From Bog-473 sp963726135 (GTDB lineage: Bacteria; Actinomycetota; Acidimicrobiia; Acidimicrobiales; RAAP-2): a stretch of DNA of 64,000 nt. Positions within the stretch are counted from its first letter, which is position 1, and each line of letters starts with the position of its first letter. Location of the stretch: positions 1,798,001-1,862,000 of the forward strand of contig CAVSBE010000008.1 of assembly GCA_963726135.1 (NCBI GenBank), in the 5' to 3' direction. Shown here one piece after another: positions 16,480-28,706 of this stretch. The notes below the pieces were generated by a model, which saw only the letters and a list, made by a program, of their open reading frames with translations, made no database searches and was not told where the DNA came from. The translations under genes and the position numbers were made by a program.

Positions 16480-18033
16480 ATGGCCGAGCACTACGACGTC
16501 ATCATCATCGGAACAGGTGCGGGCGGGGGAACCCTGGCCCACACACTGGCCCCCTCGGGCAAGCGGATCCTGCTGCTCGAGCGGGGCGACTTCCTCCCGC
16601 GGGAGAAGGAGAACTGGGAGCCCGACGCGGTCTTCGTCCAGGGCCGCTACACCTCGACTGACTCGTGGAAGGACAAGGACGGCAAGGCGTTCCAGCCCGG
16701 GGTCCACTACTACGTCGGGGGCGCCACGAAGCTCTACGGCGCGGCGCTCTACCGCTTGCGCCCGGGCGACTTCGGCGAGCTCAAGCACGCCGACGGCGTC
16801 TCTCCCGCCTGGCCGCTCAGCTACGGGGACTTGGAGCCCTGGTACACCAAGGCCGAGTGGCTCTACCAGGTCCACGGCAACCATGGCGCCGACCCGACCG
16901 AGGGCGCATGGAGCCGCCAGTACCCCTGGCCGCCCGTCAGCCACGAGCCCCGCATCCAGAAGATCCACGACGACCTGGAGAAAGCGGGCTACCACCCCTT
17001 CAACGCGCCCTGCGGCATCCTGCTCGACGAGGCCAATCCCCCGACCAGCACCTGCATCCGCTGCACCTGGTGCGACGGCTACCCGTGCCTCGTGCAGGCC
17101 AAGGCCGATGCGGAGACCATTGCCGTCCTCCCGGCCCTGCAGCACCCGAACGTCACCCTGCTGGTGGACACCGAGGTGACACGCCTGCGGACCGACGCCG
17201 CAGGCCGGACGGTCACCGGCGTGATCACCCAACACGGGAGCGCCGAGGAGGTTTTCACCGCCGACATCGTGGTGGTCTCGGCCGGGGCCACCAACAGCGC
17301 CCGGTTGCTGCTGTCCTCGACCAGTGACGCCCATCCCAACGGGCTGGCCAACGGATCGGACCAGGTCGGGCGCAACTACATGTTCCACAACTCCAAGGCC
17401 GTCGTGGCGCTGGGCAAAGAGCCCAACGAGACCGCCTTCCAGAAGACGCTCGGGCTGAATGACTTCTACTTCGGCGGCCCCGACTTCGACTACCCGTTGG
17501 GCAACATCCAGATGGTCGGCAAGTCCAACGCAGAGGCCATGAAGGGGGAGGAGCCTCACCTCACCCTGCTGGCGCCCCACTGGAGCCTGGCCGACGTCGC
17601 AGCCCACGCCGTGGACTTCTGGCTGACCACCGAGGACCTCCCGACGCCCGAGAACCGTGTCACGCTCGACAGCGATGGCGACGTACGGCTGGCCTACACG
17701 TCGACCAACGACAAGGAGGCCGAGCGCCTCTACGGCGAGCTGAAGAAGATCTTGAACCACGTGGGCATGGCCCAGCACCACGTGCTCAACAAGAACTTCT
17801 ACATGTCGATGGACATCCCGGTCGCCGGGGTGGCGCATCAGGCCGGCACGTGCCGCTTCGGCGACGATCCGCAGACCTCCGTGCTCGATGTGAACTGCAA
17901 GGCCCACGAGGTGGACAACCTCTACGTCGTCGACACGAGCTTCTTCCCCAGCATCGGTGCGGTCAACCCCGCACTGACCGCCATGGCGAATGCCATCCGT
18001 GTCGGCGAGCACCTCACCGAGCGGTTGGCCTGA
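16480..18033 (+). CDS. GMC family oxidoreductase with Cys cluster
   Basis: FAD-dependent glucose-methanol-choline oxidoreductase, 517 residues. The FAD motif is VIIIGTGAGGGTLA (7-20), with YYVGGATKLYGAALYR at about 79-94. The C-terminal catalytic/FAD segment is GVAHQAGTCRFG followed by VVDTSFFPSIGAVNPALT. At residues about 192-203 the sequence CIRCTWCDGYPC places four Cys at CX2CX2CX4C, in the region where FAD-glucose and fructose dehydrogenases of this family carry Fe-S ligands. AGGAGG precedes the ATG. No small partner subunit or cytochrome gene is adjacent. An MFS transporter follows after 23 nt and may move its substrate. Confidence 0.88.
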   Translation: MAEHYDVIIIGTGAGGGTLAHTLAPSGKRILLLERGDFLPREKENWEPDAVFVQGRYTSTDSWKDKDGKAFQPGVHYYVGGATKLYGAALYRLRPGDFGELKHADGVSPAWPLSYGDLEPWYTKAEWLYQVHGNHGADPTEGAWSRQYPWPPVSHEPRIQKIHDDLEKAGYHPFNAPCGILLDEANPPTSTCIRCTWCDGYPCLVQAKADAETIAVLPALQHPNVTLLVDTEVTRLRTDAAGRTVTGVITQHGSAEEVFTADIVVVSAGATNSARLLLSSTSDAHPNGLANGSDQVGRNYMFHNSKAVVALGKEPNETAFQKTLGLNDFYFGGPDFDYPLGNIQMVGKSNAEAMKGEEPHLTLLAPHWSLADVAAHAVDFWLTTEDLPTPENRVTLDSDGDVRLAYTSTNDKEAERLYGELKKILNHVGMAQHHVLNKNFYMSMDIPVAGVAHQAGTCRFGDDPQTSVLDVNCKAHEVDNLYVVDTSFFPSIGAVNPALTAMANAIRVGEHLTERLA

Positions 18034-18056
18034 GCCCGACCGCGGGCAGGAGCCCG

Positions 18057-19281
18057 ATGGGGGCGCGGGCCGAGACCACAACCGTCTACGCGGCCGGGCT
18101 CGTCCAGGGCATCGCCCTCGTCACATTCCCGGCCGCGAGCACCATCTTCACCAGCCCCTCGCACTACGGTCTGTCGAGCACGCAGTACGGCTCCATGTTC
18201 CTGCCCCAGGTGGTGACGGCCATCATCGCCTCCCTCCTGAGCTCGCGCCTGGCCCGGAGGTTCAGCCTGAAGCGCGTCTTCTTGGGCGGCCTGCTGGCCG
18301 ACCTGGCCTCGATGTGCCTGCTCGTTACCAGCCAGTTCTTCACGAGCACGCAGGCGCTGGCCTACGGCCTGCTCCTGGCGGCCACCGCCGCCCTGGGTAT
18401 CGGCTTCGGCCTCGTGGTGCCCGCCCTCAACACGCTCACCGCCGCCTTCCATCCCGACGGCGTCGACAAGGCGGTCCTCACCCTCAACGCCCTGCTCGGC
18501 CTCGGGACCGCCTTGGCACCGATGTTCGTCGCCCTCTTCGTCGGGGTCGGTGCCTGGTGGGGCCTGCCTGTCATGTCGGCTGTCCTCCTCGCTGCTCTCT
18601 TCGTGGTGAGCGCACGGCTGCCCCTCCACCCCGCGGGCACCGAGGCGTCAGCGCGAACGGCCGCGAAGCAGCCGCCGCTCCACCTCCCTCGGCGCTTCTG
18701 GCTCTTCGCCGGCTTCGCCGTCCTCTACGGCATCTGCGAGACCATGAACGGGAACTGGTCCGAGCCGCTGATGTCGCACCTCGGCGCCTCGGCCACGACG
18801 GCCTCGATCGCCCTCACCACGTTCTGGGTCATGGTCACAGCGGGCCGCGTGCTCTTCGCCCTCGTGCAGAGGGTGTTCCCGACGCGGCGCACGTACCACC
18901 TGCTCCCATTCGTACTCGCCGGCGCCTTCGTGCTCGTCGCCCTCCTCCCCAAGGGATCGACGGCGCTCGGTGTGGTGGCCTTCGGCGTCGCCGGTCTGGG
19001 CTGTTCGGCGCTCCTCCCGCTCACGATCAGCTTCAGCCTAGGAACAGCTCGTCGCGCTGTCGTCCATGGTGGCCGGCGCCATCATCGCCTTTTACCAGCT
19101 GGGCTACGGGATCGCCGCCTTCGGCGCCGGGCCGCTGCAGGCTGCGGGCGTCAGCCTCTCGACCATCTTCGGCGTGACGGGGGTGTTCGCGCTCGCCATG
19201 GGCGGACTGTCCTTCGTCCTGGCCCGGCGCCACCACCGGGTGTCGCACCTCCACCCGCGCCCGTCCCTCGCCGCCGGTTGA
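18057..19281 (+). CDS. MFS transporter, frame interrupted
   Basis: Major facilitator superfamily permease with about 12 membrane helices. The reading frame from the ATG at 18057 (GGCAGGAG upstream) holds helices 1 to about 10, ending at LLPLTISFSLG. The rest (VAGAIIAFYQLGYGIAAFGAGPL to a C-terminal Arg/His-rich tail) is in the +1 frame. The break is at about 19039-19043, where a shift joins SFSL to EQLVALSSMVAG in the usual position. The joined protein is about 408 residues, normal for the family. It directly follows the GMC oxidoreductase. The substrate is unknown, and the break is probably a sequencing indel. Confidence 0.8.
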
Positions 19282-19344
19282 TGTCGACGTTCTACCCTGG
19301 TGGCGCAGCCGTCGTTCCCCGCCTCCGCTACGAAAGGAGTCATC

Positions 19345-20814
19345 GTGAGCGTAACCCCAGGCCACCGCGTCGTCGTCGTGGGTGGCGGCTTCGGCGGGCT
19401 GCCGGCCACCCGGCTCCTCGCCCGCTCGCGCGATGTGGAGGTGACCCTGATCGACCGGCGGAACCACCACCTGTTCCAGCCGCTGCTCTACCAGGTGGCC
19501 ACTGGGATCCTCTCCCCCGGGCAGATCTCCCCGGTGCTGCGCCATATGTTGCGGCGCCGCAAGAACGTGCGGGTCGTCCTGTCCACGGTGACGGGCTTCG
19601 ACCTGGAGGGGCGGGTGGTGCACGCCGCGTCGGTGCCGGGGCACACCGACGAGTACCCCTATGACAGCCTCATCGTGGCCGCCGGGGCGGGTCAGTCGTA
19701 TTTCGGTCACGACGAGTTCGCCCTCGTCGCCCCGGGTATGAAGACGATCGACGACGCCATGGAGCTGCGGCGCCGGGTCTACGGCGCCCTCGAGGTCGCC
19801 GAGACGATGACCGACCCGGCCCTGCAGCGGTTCTGGATGACGTTCGCCGTCGTCGGCGCCGGGCCGACCGGCGTGGAGCTGGCGGGGCAGATCCGCGAGC
19901 TCGCCTGCCGGAGCCTCACCCACGACTTCCGCACGATCGACCCGGCGTCGGTGCGGGTCATCCTGATCGACGGTGGGAAGGAGCCGCTGGCGAACTTCGG
20001 CGACCAGCTCTCCGGGCGGGCCAGGGCAGAACTCGAAGAGATGGGCGTCGAGCTGCAGATGGGCCTCCGCGTCGTGGGCGTGGACGCCTTCGGCGTCGAC
20101 ACCGAGGGCGGGGTCGGGGGCAAGGGCCGCTTCGAGTGCGCGACGACGATATGGGCGGCCGGGGTGCAGGCGTCACCACTGGCCGCCAAGCTGGCCGAGG
20201 CGACGGGCGCCACGACCGACCGGGCCGGGCGGATCGAGGTGCTCCCCGACCTGAGCCTGCCCGGGCACCCCGAGGTGTTCGCCCTGGGGGACATGGCGTC
20301 GATCAACCAGCTCCCGGGGGTCTGTGAGGTCGCCATGCAGGGCGGGCTCCACGCCGCCAACACCATCACGCGGAGCCGGCAAGGCAAGGAAGCGGTCCCG
20401 TTCAAGTACCGCGACCTCGGCAGCGCGGCATCCATCGGCCGCTTCAAGGCCATCGTGAGCATGCGCCGCCTGCACCTGAGCGGGTTCCCCGGCTGGGTGG
20501 TCTGGTTCTTCGTCCACATCGGTTTCCTGAACGGGTTCGGCAATCGCTTCAGCACGATGATCCGGTGGTTCCGGGCCATGGTCGGGCGCGCCCGCCCGGA
20601 ACGGGTCTTCAGCGTTGGGCACACGGGCGGCGACCTGAGCCTGCCCGACGACGTGAAGGCCAAGATCATGCCCAACCCGTTCCCGGTCGTCGACGCCACG
20701 GAGGGGTGGGCCCGGCGCGTCGCCGGGGTGGAAGGTGGCCGGCAGACAGAGGCGACCGGGACGGAGGCGGCAAGCGGTGGGGCTGCCGCTGAGGGGCGGC
20801 CCGCCTCGGCCTGA
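19345..20814 (+). CDS. ndh: type II NADH dehydrogenase (NDH-2)
   Basis: A 489-residue pyridine nucleotide-disulphide oxidoreductase of the NDH-2 group. It oxidises NADH and passes electrons to quinone at the membrane without pumping protons. The FAD motif is VVVVGGGFGGLPA, then RRNHHLFQPLLYQVATG (the quinone-site signature AxxxxQ type), the NADH motif FAVVGAGPTGVELAGQI and the second FAD contact EVFALGDMASI. A C-terminal hydrophobic/amphipathic stretch (GWVVWFFVHIGFL) suits membrane attachment. The GTG at 19345 has AAAGGAG 6 nt upstream. A GC hairpin follows the stop. Confidence 0.9.
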   Translation: MSVTPGHRVVVVGGGFGGLPATRLLARSRDVEVTLIDRRNHHLFQPLLYQVATGILSPGQISPVLRHMLRRRKNVRVVLSTVTGFDLEGRVVHAASVPGHTDEYPYDSLIVAAGAGQSYFGHDEFALVAPGMKTIDDAMELRRRVYGALEVAETMTDPALQRFWMTFAVVGAGPTGVELAGQIRELACRSLTHDFRTIDPASVRVILIDGGKEPLANFGDQLSGRARAELEEMGVELQMGLRVVGVDAFGVDTEGGVGGKGRFECATTIWAAGVQASPLAAKLAEATGATTDRAGRIEVLPDLSLPGHPEVFALGDMASINQLPGVCEVAMQGGLHAANTITRSRQGKEAVPFKYRDLGSAASIGRFKAIVSMRRLHLSGFPGWVVWFFVHIGFLNGFGNRFSTMIRWFRAMVGRARPERVFSVGHTGGDLSLPDDVKAKIMPNPFPVVDATEGWARRVAGVEGGRQTEATGTEAASGGAAAEGRPASA

Positions 20815-20835
20815 CCCCCGGAGCGGCGCCGGGGG
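20815..20835 (+). terminator. GC-rich hairpin after ndh
   Basis: CCCCCGG and CCGGGGG form a perfect 7-bp stem around AGCGGCG, starting at the base after the ndh stop codon and ending 20 nt before the next start. No U-run follows. A weak terminator or processing site is inferred. Confidence 0.45.
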
Positions 20836-20855
20836 CGACCAACTACATTCGCCCG

Positions 20856-21650
20856 ATGATCCTCGACCGATTCCTCGTCACCGACCAGGTCGCCATCGTC
20901 ACGGCCAGCGGACGCGGCATCGGCGCCGCGACGGCCATCGCGCTCGCGCAGGCGGGCGCCGATGTCGTCCTGGCTGCCCGCACGGAGGACCAGCTGCGCG
21001 ACGTGGCCAAGCAGGTGGAGGCGGCCGGCCGGCGGGCCATCGTCGTGCCGGGCGACCTGACCGACTTCGAGCTCATGGCCTCGCTGGCCGAGACGGCCTT
21101 CACCGAGCTGGGCCGCCTCGACATCGTCGTCAACAACATGGGCGGGACCATGCCCCGGCCCCTCCTCGACACGTCGCCGCGGTTCTTGGAGGAGGCCTTC
21201 CGGTTCAACGTCTCGGCCGGGCACGCGCTGATCCGGGCGGCCGTCCCGCGCATGCTCGAAGGCGACCACCCGGGCGGTGCCATCGTGAGCGTGTCGTCGG
21301 TGATGGGCCACGTGGCGGGCCGCGGCTACCTCGGCTACGGGACCGTGAAGGGCGCTCTCGAGCAGTACACCCGGCTCGCCTCGCGCGACCTGGCACCTCG
21401 TATCCGGGTCAACGCGATCGGCGTCGGGTCGACCGCCACGTCGGCCCTCGACATCGTCATGTCGAGCGACGAGCTGCGCACCGCCATGGAGGACGCCACC
21501 CCGCTCAAGCGCCTCGGTCACGTCGACGACATCGCGTCGGCCATCCTCTACCTCGCCTCTCCGGCGGGGTCCTATGTCACGGGGAAGATCCTCGAGGTCG
21601 ACGGTGGCCTCCAGTCACCCAACCTCGAATTCCCGCTCCCCGACCTCTGA
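20856..21650 (+). CDS. SDR family oxidoreductase
   Basis: Short-chain dehydrogenase/reductase of 264 residues. The cofactor motif reads TASGRGIGAA, in place of the usual TGxxxGIG. NNMGG replaces NNAGG, and the catalytic site is Ser (SVSSVMGH), Tyr and Lys (YGTVKGA), so it should be active. The C terminus has the common YVTGKILEVDGG ending. These substitutions recall SDRs found beside acyl-CoA and steroid-degradation genes, but the substrate is not evident. It stops 17 nt before the DapB-like gene, so the two are likely one transcript. Confidence 0.88.
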   Translation: MILDRFLVTDQVAIVTASGRGIGAATAIALAQAGADVVLAARTEDQLRDVAKQVEAAGRRAIVVPGDLTDFELMASLAETAFTELGRLDIVVNNMGGTMPRPLLDTSPRFLEEAFRFNVSAGHALIRAAVPRMLEGDHPGGAIVSVSSVMGHVAGRGYLGYGTVKGALEQYTRLASRDLAPRIRVNAIGVGSTATSALDIVMSSDELRTAMEDATPLKRLGHVDDIASAILYLASPAGSYVTGKILEVDGGLQSPNLEFPLPDL

Positions 21651-21667
21651 GCCTCAAGGAGGCCCAC

Positions 21668-22732
21668 ATGCCGTACCGAATCGTGCAGTGGAGTACCGGC
21701 AACGTCGGGCGCCATTCCATCGCCGGGATCGACGCCCAGCCCGAGCTCGAGCTGGTCGGCCTGTTCGTGTCCAACCCCGACAAGGTGGGACTCGACGCGG
21801 GAGAGCTGGCCGGCCTCGGCCGCACGCTCGGCGTGACGGGAACGAGCGACGTCGACGCCCTCCTCGCCCTGGAGCCGGACTGCATCGTGCACACCGCCAT
21901 GGCCGACGACCGCATCGTCGAGGCACTGGGTGACCTCGAACGCTTCCTCGGCGCCGGGATCAACGTCGTGTCCTCGAGTCCCGTCTTCCTCCAGTACCCC
22001 GAGCCAGGCGACCCGATGGCGGCCCCGCTCATCGCGGCGGCGACCAAGGCCGGCGTCTCCCTCTTCGTCAACGGCGTCGACCCGGGCTTTGCCAACGACG
22101 CGCTCCCGCTCGTCCTCACGGGCATCTGCGAGCGCATTGAGGAAGTGCGCTGCTCCGAGGTGCTCAACTACAACACCTATAACCAGCCCATGGTGCTGTT
22201 CGACATCATGGGTTTCGGCCGTGACCTGCACGACATGCCCATGTTGCTGGCGCCCGGCGTGCTGACCATGGCCTGGGGCAGCGTGGTGCGCCAGATCGCG
22301 GCGGGGCTCGGCGTCACCCTCTCCGGCGTCACCGAGTGGTACGAGCGCGAGCCGGCGCCCGAGGATTTCGACATCCCCGCCGGCACCATCAAGGCCGGCA
22401 CCGCGGCCGCACTGCACTTCGAGGTCCGCGGCATGGTCGGGGACAAGCCGGTCGTCGTGATCGAGCACGTCACCAGGCTGCGCGACGACCTGGGCGCGGC
22501 CTGGCCACAACCCACCGGGCACGGTTGCTACCGGGTCCAGGTCAGCGGCGAGCCGAATTACACCCTCGATCTGCAGCTCATGGGGTCCGACGGCGATCAC
22601 AACACCGCTGGCCTCAAGGCGACAGCGATGCGCCTGGTCAACGCCGTGCCGGCCGTGGTGGCGGCAGAGCCGGGTCTCGTGACGGCTCTCGACCTCCCAC
22701 TCGTCACCGGGCGTGGACTCGTCGTCACCTAG
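21668..22732 (+). CDS. DapB-like NAD(P)H-dependent amine/imine dehydrogenase
   Basis: A 354-residue protein with a Rossmann N-terminal domain (YRIVQWSTGNVGRHSI) of the dihydrodipicolinate reductase type. Its C-terminal domain is like that of 2,4-diaminopentanoate dehydrogenases. The segment VNGVDPGFANDALPLVLTG is characteristic of this actinobacterial group. Such proteins reduce or oxidise a C=N/C-N bond, but many members near SDRs are uncharacterised. The start is supported by an excellent AAGGAGG 6 nt before the ATG. Co-directional and close to the SDR gene upstream, suggesting a shared two-step oxidation. Confidence 0.8.
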   Translation: MPYRIVQWSTGNVGRHSIAGIDAQPELELVGLFVSNPDKVGLDAGELAGLGRTLGVTGTSDVDALLALEPDCIVHTAMADDRIVEALGDLERFLGAGINVVSSSPVFLQYPEPGDPMAAPLIAAATKAGVSLFVNGVDPGFANDALPLVLTGICERIEEVRCSEVLNYNTYNQPMVLFDIMGFGRDLHDMPMLLAPGVLTMAWGSVVRQIAAGLGVTLSGVTEWYEREPAPEDFDIPAGTIKAGTAAALHFEVRGMVGDKPVVVIEHVTRLRDDLGAAWPQPTGHGCYRVQVSGEPNYTLDLQLMGSDGDHNTAGLKATAMRLVNAVPAVVAAEPGLVTALDLPLVTGRGLVVT

Positions 22733-22834
22733 GCGCCGGCAAAATTCTGCGACACCGTGTCGAGACGGCGTCGCCGGCTCCGACACCCTGGTGAGCGGTG
22801 CCGACGGGGCGCCGGGACCGGAAGGATGGAAGCG

Positions 22835-23236
22835 ATGCGCTACATGTTGTTGCAGAACTACGGGGGCGTGGAGTCCGACTGCGCACCCATGTACGAATGG
22901 AGCCCGGCGGAGGTCCGGGCCCACGTCGAGTTCCAACTGGCGCTGAACCGCCAGCTGGAGGAGCTCGGCGAGCTGGTCGACGCCCAGGGGCTGGCGGGTC
23001 CCGACGACGCTCGGTTCGTCGTCTCCGACGGCGCCTCGGCACCCGTGGTGACCGACGGCCCGTTCCCGGAGTTCAAGGAGCTCCTGGCCGGCTATCGGGT
23101 CATCGAGGTCGACACCCCGGAGCGAGCGGTTGAGATCGCCGCCCGGATCTCCGCGGCGCCCGGCCAGGGCGGCGCGCCGATCCGGCAGCGGATAGAGGTC
23201 CGCCAGATCCTGAGCGCCCCCGATCCAGAGGTGTGA
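22835..23236 (+). CDS. YCII/DGPF domain protein
   Basis: A 133-residue YCII-related protein that begins MRYMLLQNY in the usual way and carries the hallmark TDGPFPEFKELLAGY motif. An ATG three codons earlier is possible. DGPF proteins are known partners of ECF42 sigma factors, and here the gene overlaps that sigma gene by 4 nt (GTGA). The biochemical role of DGPF proteins is unsettled. The domain is a ferredoxin-like alpha/beta fold with a possible His/Asp site. Confidence 0.88.
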   Translation: MRYMLLQNYGGVESDCAPMYEWSPAEVRAHVEFQLALNRQLEELGELVDAQGLAGPDDARFVVSDGASAPVVTDGPFPEFKELLAGYRVIEVDTPERAVEIAARISAAPGQGGAPIRQRIEVRQILSAPDPEV

Positions 23237-24459
23237 CGGACCGCATCGGCGTCGAGGACCTGTTGCGCGAGCTGGCGCCACGGGCGCTCGGCGCCGTCGT
23301 CCGCCGCCACGGCCACTTTGCCGATGCCGAGGACGCTGTGCAGGAGGCACTGGTGGCCGCGGCCGCCGCCTGGCCGGCCCGAGGCCTCCCCGAAAACCCG
23401 CTCGGCTGGCTCGTACGAGTGGCCTCGCGTCGCATGGCCGACCTGTACCGCAGCGACGAGGCCAGGCGCCGGCGCGAGGATCTCGCCGCCTCGTGGTCGC
23501 GGCAGCCGGCCGCGCCGGCGCCGGCCCGCGACGACACCCTGGTCCTGTTCTTCATGTGCTGCCACCCCGCTCTTTCACCGGCCTCCGGCGTGGCGCTCAC
23601 GCTGCGGGCGCTCGGCGGGCTGACGACGAGGGAGATCGCGGCCGCCTTCTTGGTCCCCGAGGCGACCATGGCGCAGCGCATCAGCCGGGCCAAGCGCACG
23701 GTGGCCGACTGCGATGAAGCGTTCGCGCTCCCCGAGCCCGGGGAGCGCGACCACCGGCTCGCCCTGGTCCTGCGCGTGGTCTACCTGATCTTCAACGAGG
23801 GGTACGCGTCCAGTGGTGGCACCGACCTCGACCGCACCGATCTCGCGTCGGAGGCCATCCGTCTCGGCCGCCTGCTTCACGAGCTGACACCGGGCGAGCC
23901 GGAGCCGGCGGGGCTCCTCGCGCTCATGTTGCTCACCGAGGCGCGACGTCCGGCCCGCACGACCGGCGAGGGCACGCTCGTCCCGCTGGCCGAGCAGGAC
24001 CGGGCCCGCTGGGATCGCGGGCTCATCGCGGATGGCACGGCTCTGGCCACCGCGGCACTCGGGGGCGGGCCGATGGGCGAGTACGGAATCCAGGCGGCGA
24101 TCGCCGCGCTGCACGATGCGGCGCCCAGCCATGCAGGCACCGACTGGCCCCGCATCGCCTCGCTCTACGGGGTGCTCGAAGAGATGACCGCCAGCCCGGT
24201 GGTGCGGCTGAACCGGGCCGTCGCCGTGGCCATGGTCGAGGGCCCCGACGCCGGGCTCTCCCTCGTCGATTCCCTGACGAGCTCGGGACGGCTGGAACAC
24301 TCGCACCGCGTCCGCGCTGTGCGCGCCCACCTGCTCGAGGAGAAGGGCGACACGGTGGGTGCGCATGCGGAGTACGTCGCCGCCGCAGCGGGCACCGACA
24401 ACCTGCGCGAGCGGGCCTACCTCACGATGAAGGCGGCGGCGCTGGCCCCGTCACGCTGA
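23233..24459 (+). CDS. ECF sigma factor, ECF42 group, with C-terminal extension
   Basis: A 408-residue ECF sigma factor. Sigma region 2 is at about 10-75 (DAEDAVQEALVAAAAAWP, PLGWLVRVASRRMADLYR), and region 4 at about 100-150 (TLRALGGLTTREIAAAFLVPEATMAQRISRAKRT). A long helical C-terminal domain (about 170-400, LRVVYLIFNEGYASSGG, ASLYGVLEEMTASPVVRLNRAVAVAM) is typical of the ECF42/SigJ-like group, which has no anti-sigma factor and is controlled through this extension. GTG start overlaps the DGPF gene stop. It probably transcribes its own DGPF operon; the target promoter is not visible with confidence. Confidence 0.92.
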   Translation: MTDRIGVEDLLRELAPRALGAVVRRHGHFADAEDAVQEALVAAAAAWPARGLPENPLGWLVRVASRRMADLYRSDEARRRREDLAASWSRQPAAPAPARDDTLVLFFMCCHPALSPASGVALTLRALGGLTTREIAAAFLVPEATMAQRISRAKRTVADCDEAFALPEPGERDHRLALVLRVVYLIFNEGYASSGGTDLDRTDLASEAIRLGRLLHELTPGEPEPAGLLALMLLTEARRPARTTGEGTLVPLAEQDRARWDRGLIADGTALATAALGGGPMGEYGIQAAIAALHDAAPSHAGTDWPRIASLYGVLEEMTASPVVRLNRAVAVAMVEGPDAGLSLVDSLTSSGRLEHSHRVRAVRAHLLEEKGDTVGAHAEYVAAAAGTDNLRERAYLTMKAAALAPSR

Positions 24460-24511
24460 GGCCGCGGCTCGGCCGAGGGTCGGCCAGGCCGACCGGGGGT
24501 CGGCCGCCGGG

Positions 24512-24784
24512 TCAGTCGCCCGTCGAGGGATCGATGACCGTGGACACCATCGTGACCTTGTCGGCGGGGAAGCCACCGCAGCGGGCGTGCTCAAAGATGA
24601 TGTCTTCGTCCGGTGCCACGTAGACGCAGTAGATCTTGTCGTCGGTGACGTAGCTCTGCAGCCATTTGATCTCCGGACCGAGGCTGGCGATGACCTTGTT
24701 CGACTGGGCGCTGATGTCGTGCAGCTCGCCGGCGCTGAGTTTTCCCGCTCCTGGGAGCTCGCGCTCAATCACGTACTTCGGCAT
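24512..24784 (-). CDS. DUF4242 small protein
   Basis: A 90-residue protein starting MPKYVIERELPGAG, with WLQSYVTDDKIYCVYVAPDED in the centre, typical of DUF4242. This is a ferredoxin-like fold family sometimes described as nickel-binding or as fused to other domains. Function unknown. GGAGGT 8 nt upstream supports the ATG at 24784. It is divergent from a TetR-family gene across 78 nt that contain several short inverted repeats, so it is the probable target of that regulator. Confidence 0.8.
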   Translation of the reverse strand: MPKYVIERELPGAGKLSAGELHDISAQSNKVIASLGPEIKWLQSYVTDDKIYCVYVAPDEDIIFEHARCGGFPADKVTMVSTVIDPSTGD

Positions 24785-24808
24785 GGTCGGCACCTCCGGC
24801 TGATAGCG

Positions 24809-24855
24809 TACTAACAGTATCTCTGCCACATACGATTGGTACGTATTCTGCATAC
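24809..24855. promoter_or_regulatory. cluster of inverted repeats, putative TetR operators
   Basis: The 78-nt divergent gap is AT-rich and holds three inverted repeats: TACT-aac-AGTA (24809-24819), ATACG-N7-CGTAT (24830-24846) and GTAT-N5-ATAC (24843-24855). They share the GTAT/ATAC half-site. Binding by the adjacent TetR-family protein, with control of both genes, is inference from position. Confidence 0.5.
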
Positions 24856-24862
24856 TCAAGGT

Positions 24863-25476
24863 ATGGATGTCAAGGACCGGCGCATCGCGCAGGGCGATGC
24901 CACCAGGGCCAACCTGGTGGCGGCCGCCCGCGAGCTCTTCGGCGAGCACGGCTACGCGGACACCTCGATCGACGAGGTGGTGGCCCGGGCCGGCCTGACG
25001 AAGGGAGCGGTCTACCACCACTTCGAGGGCAAAGAGGGGCTGTTTCGTGCCGTCTTCGAGCAGGTGTACCGCGAGGTCACCGATCAGGCCGCGGCGGAGT
25101 TCCTCGGACCCGACTCCTGGCAGGCGCTGCTGACGGGTTGCGCCCTCTGGATCGACGCCCACCTCGATCCCGCCGTCCGGCGCATCGTGCTGCAGGACGC
25201 ACGGGCCGTCCTCGGCTGGGATGAGGTGCGCACCATTGAGAACCGCTTCGGAGCGGTCGCGCTGCGGGGTGCGCTGCGCAAGGCGATGCACGCCGGGGTG
25301 CTCGAGCGCCAGCCCCTGCGCCCCCTCGCCCTGCTGTTGAGCGGCGCCCTCGGTGAGGGTTGCCTCTACATCACCGAGGCGGACGACCCCGCGCTGGCCC
25401 GGACCGAGGTGCTGGCTCTGATCGAACGGATGCTCTCGGCCTTCCGGTCCGGGTTCGGGGTCGCGCCCGGGTCGGG

Positions 25477-25480
<4 letters not shown>
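24863..25480 (+). CDS. TetR family transcriptional regulator
   Basis: A 205-residue repressor-type protein. The N-terminal TetR helix-turn-helix (about 14-62) includes ANLVAAARELFGEHGYADTS, VVARAGLTKGAVYHHF and KEGLFRAVFEQV. The variable C-terminal ligand domain follows. I chose the ATG at 24863; a GTG 27 nt upstream would place the start inside the putative operator. Its last 4 nt overlap the convergent dnaE2 stop. It likely represses itself and the divergent DUF4242 gene in response to an unknown small molecule. Confidence 0.9.
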
Positions 25481-28704
<3,224 letters not shown>

Positions 28705-28706
28705 CT

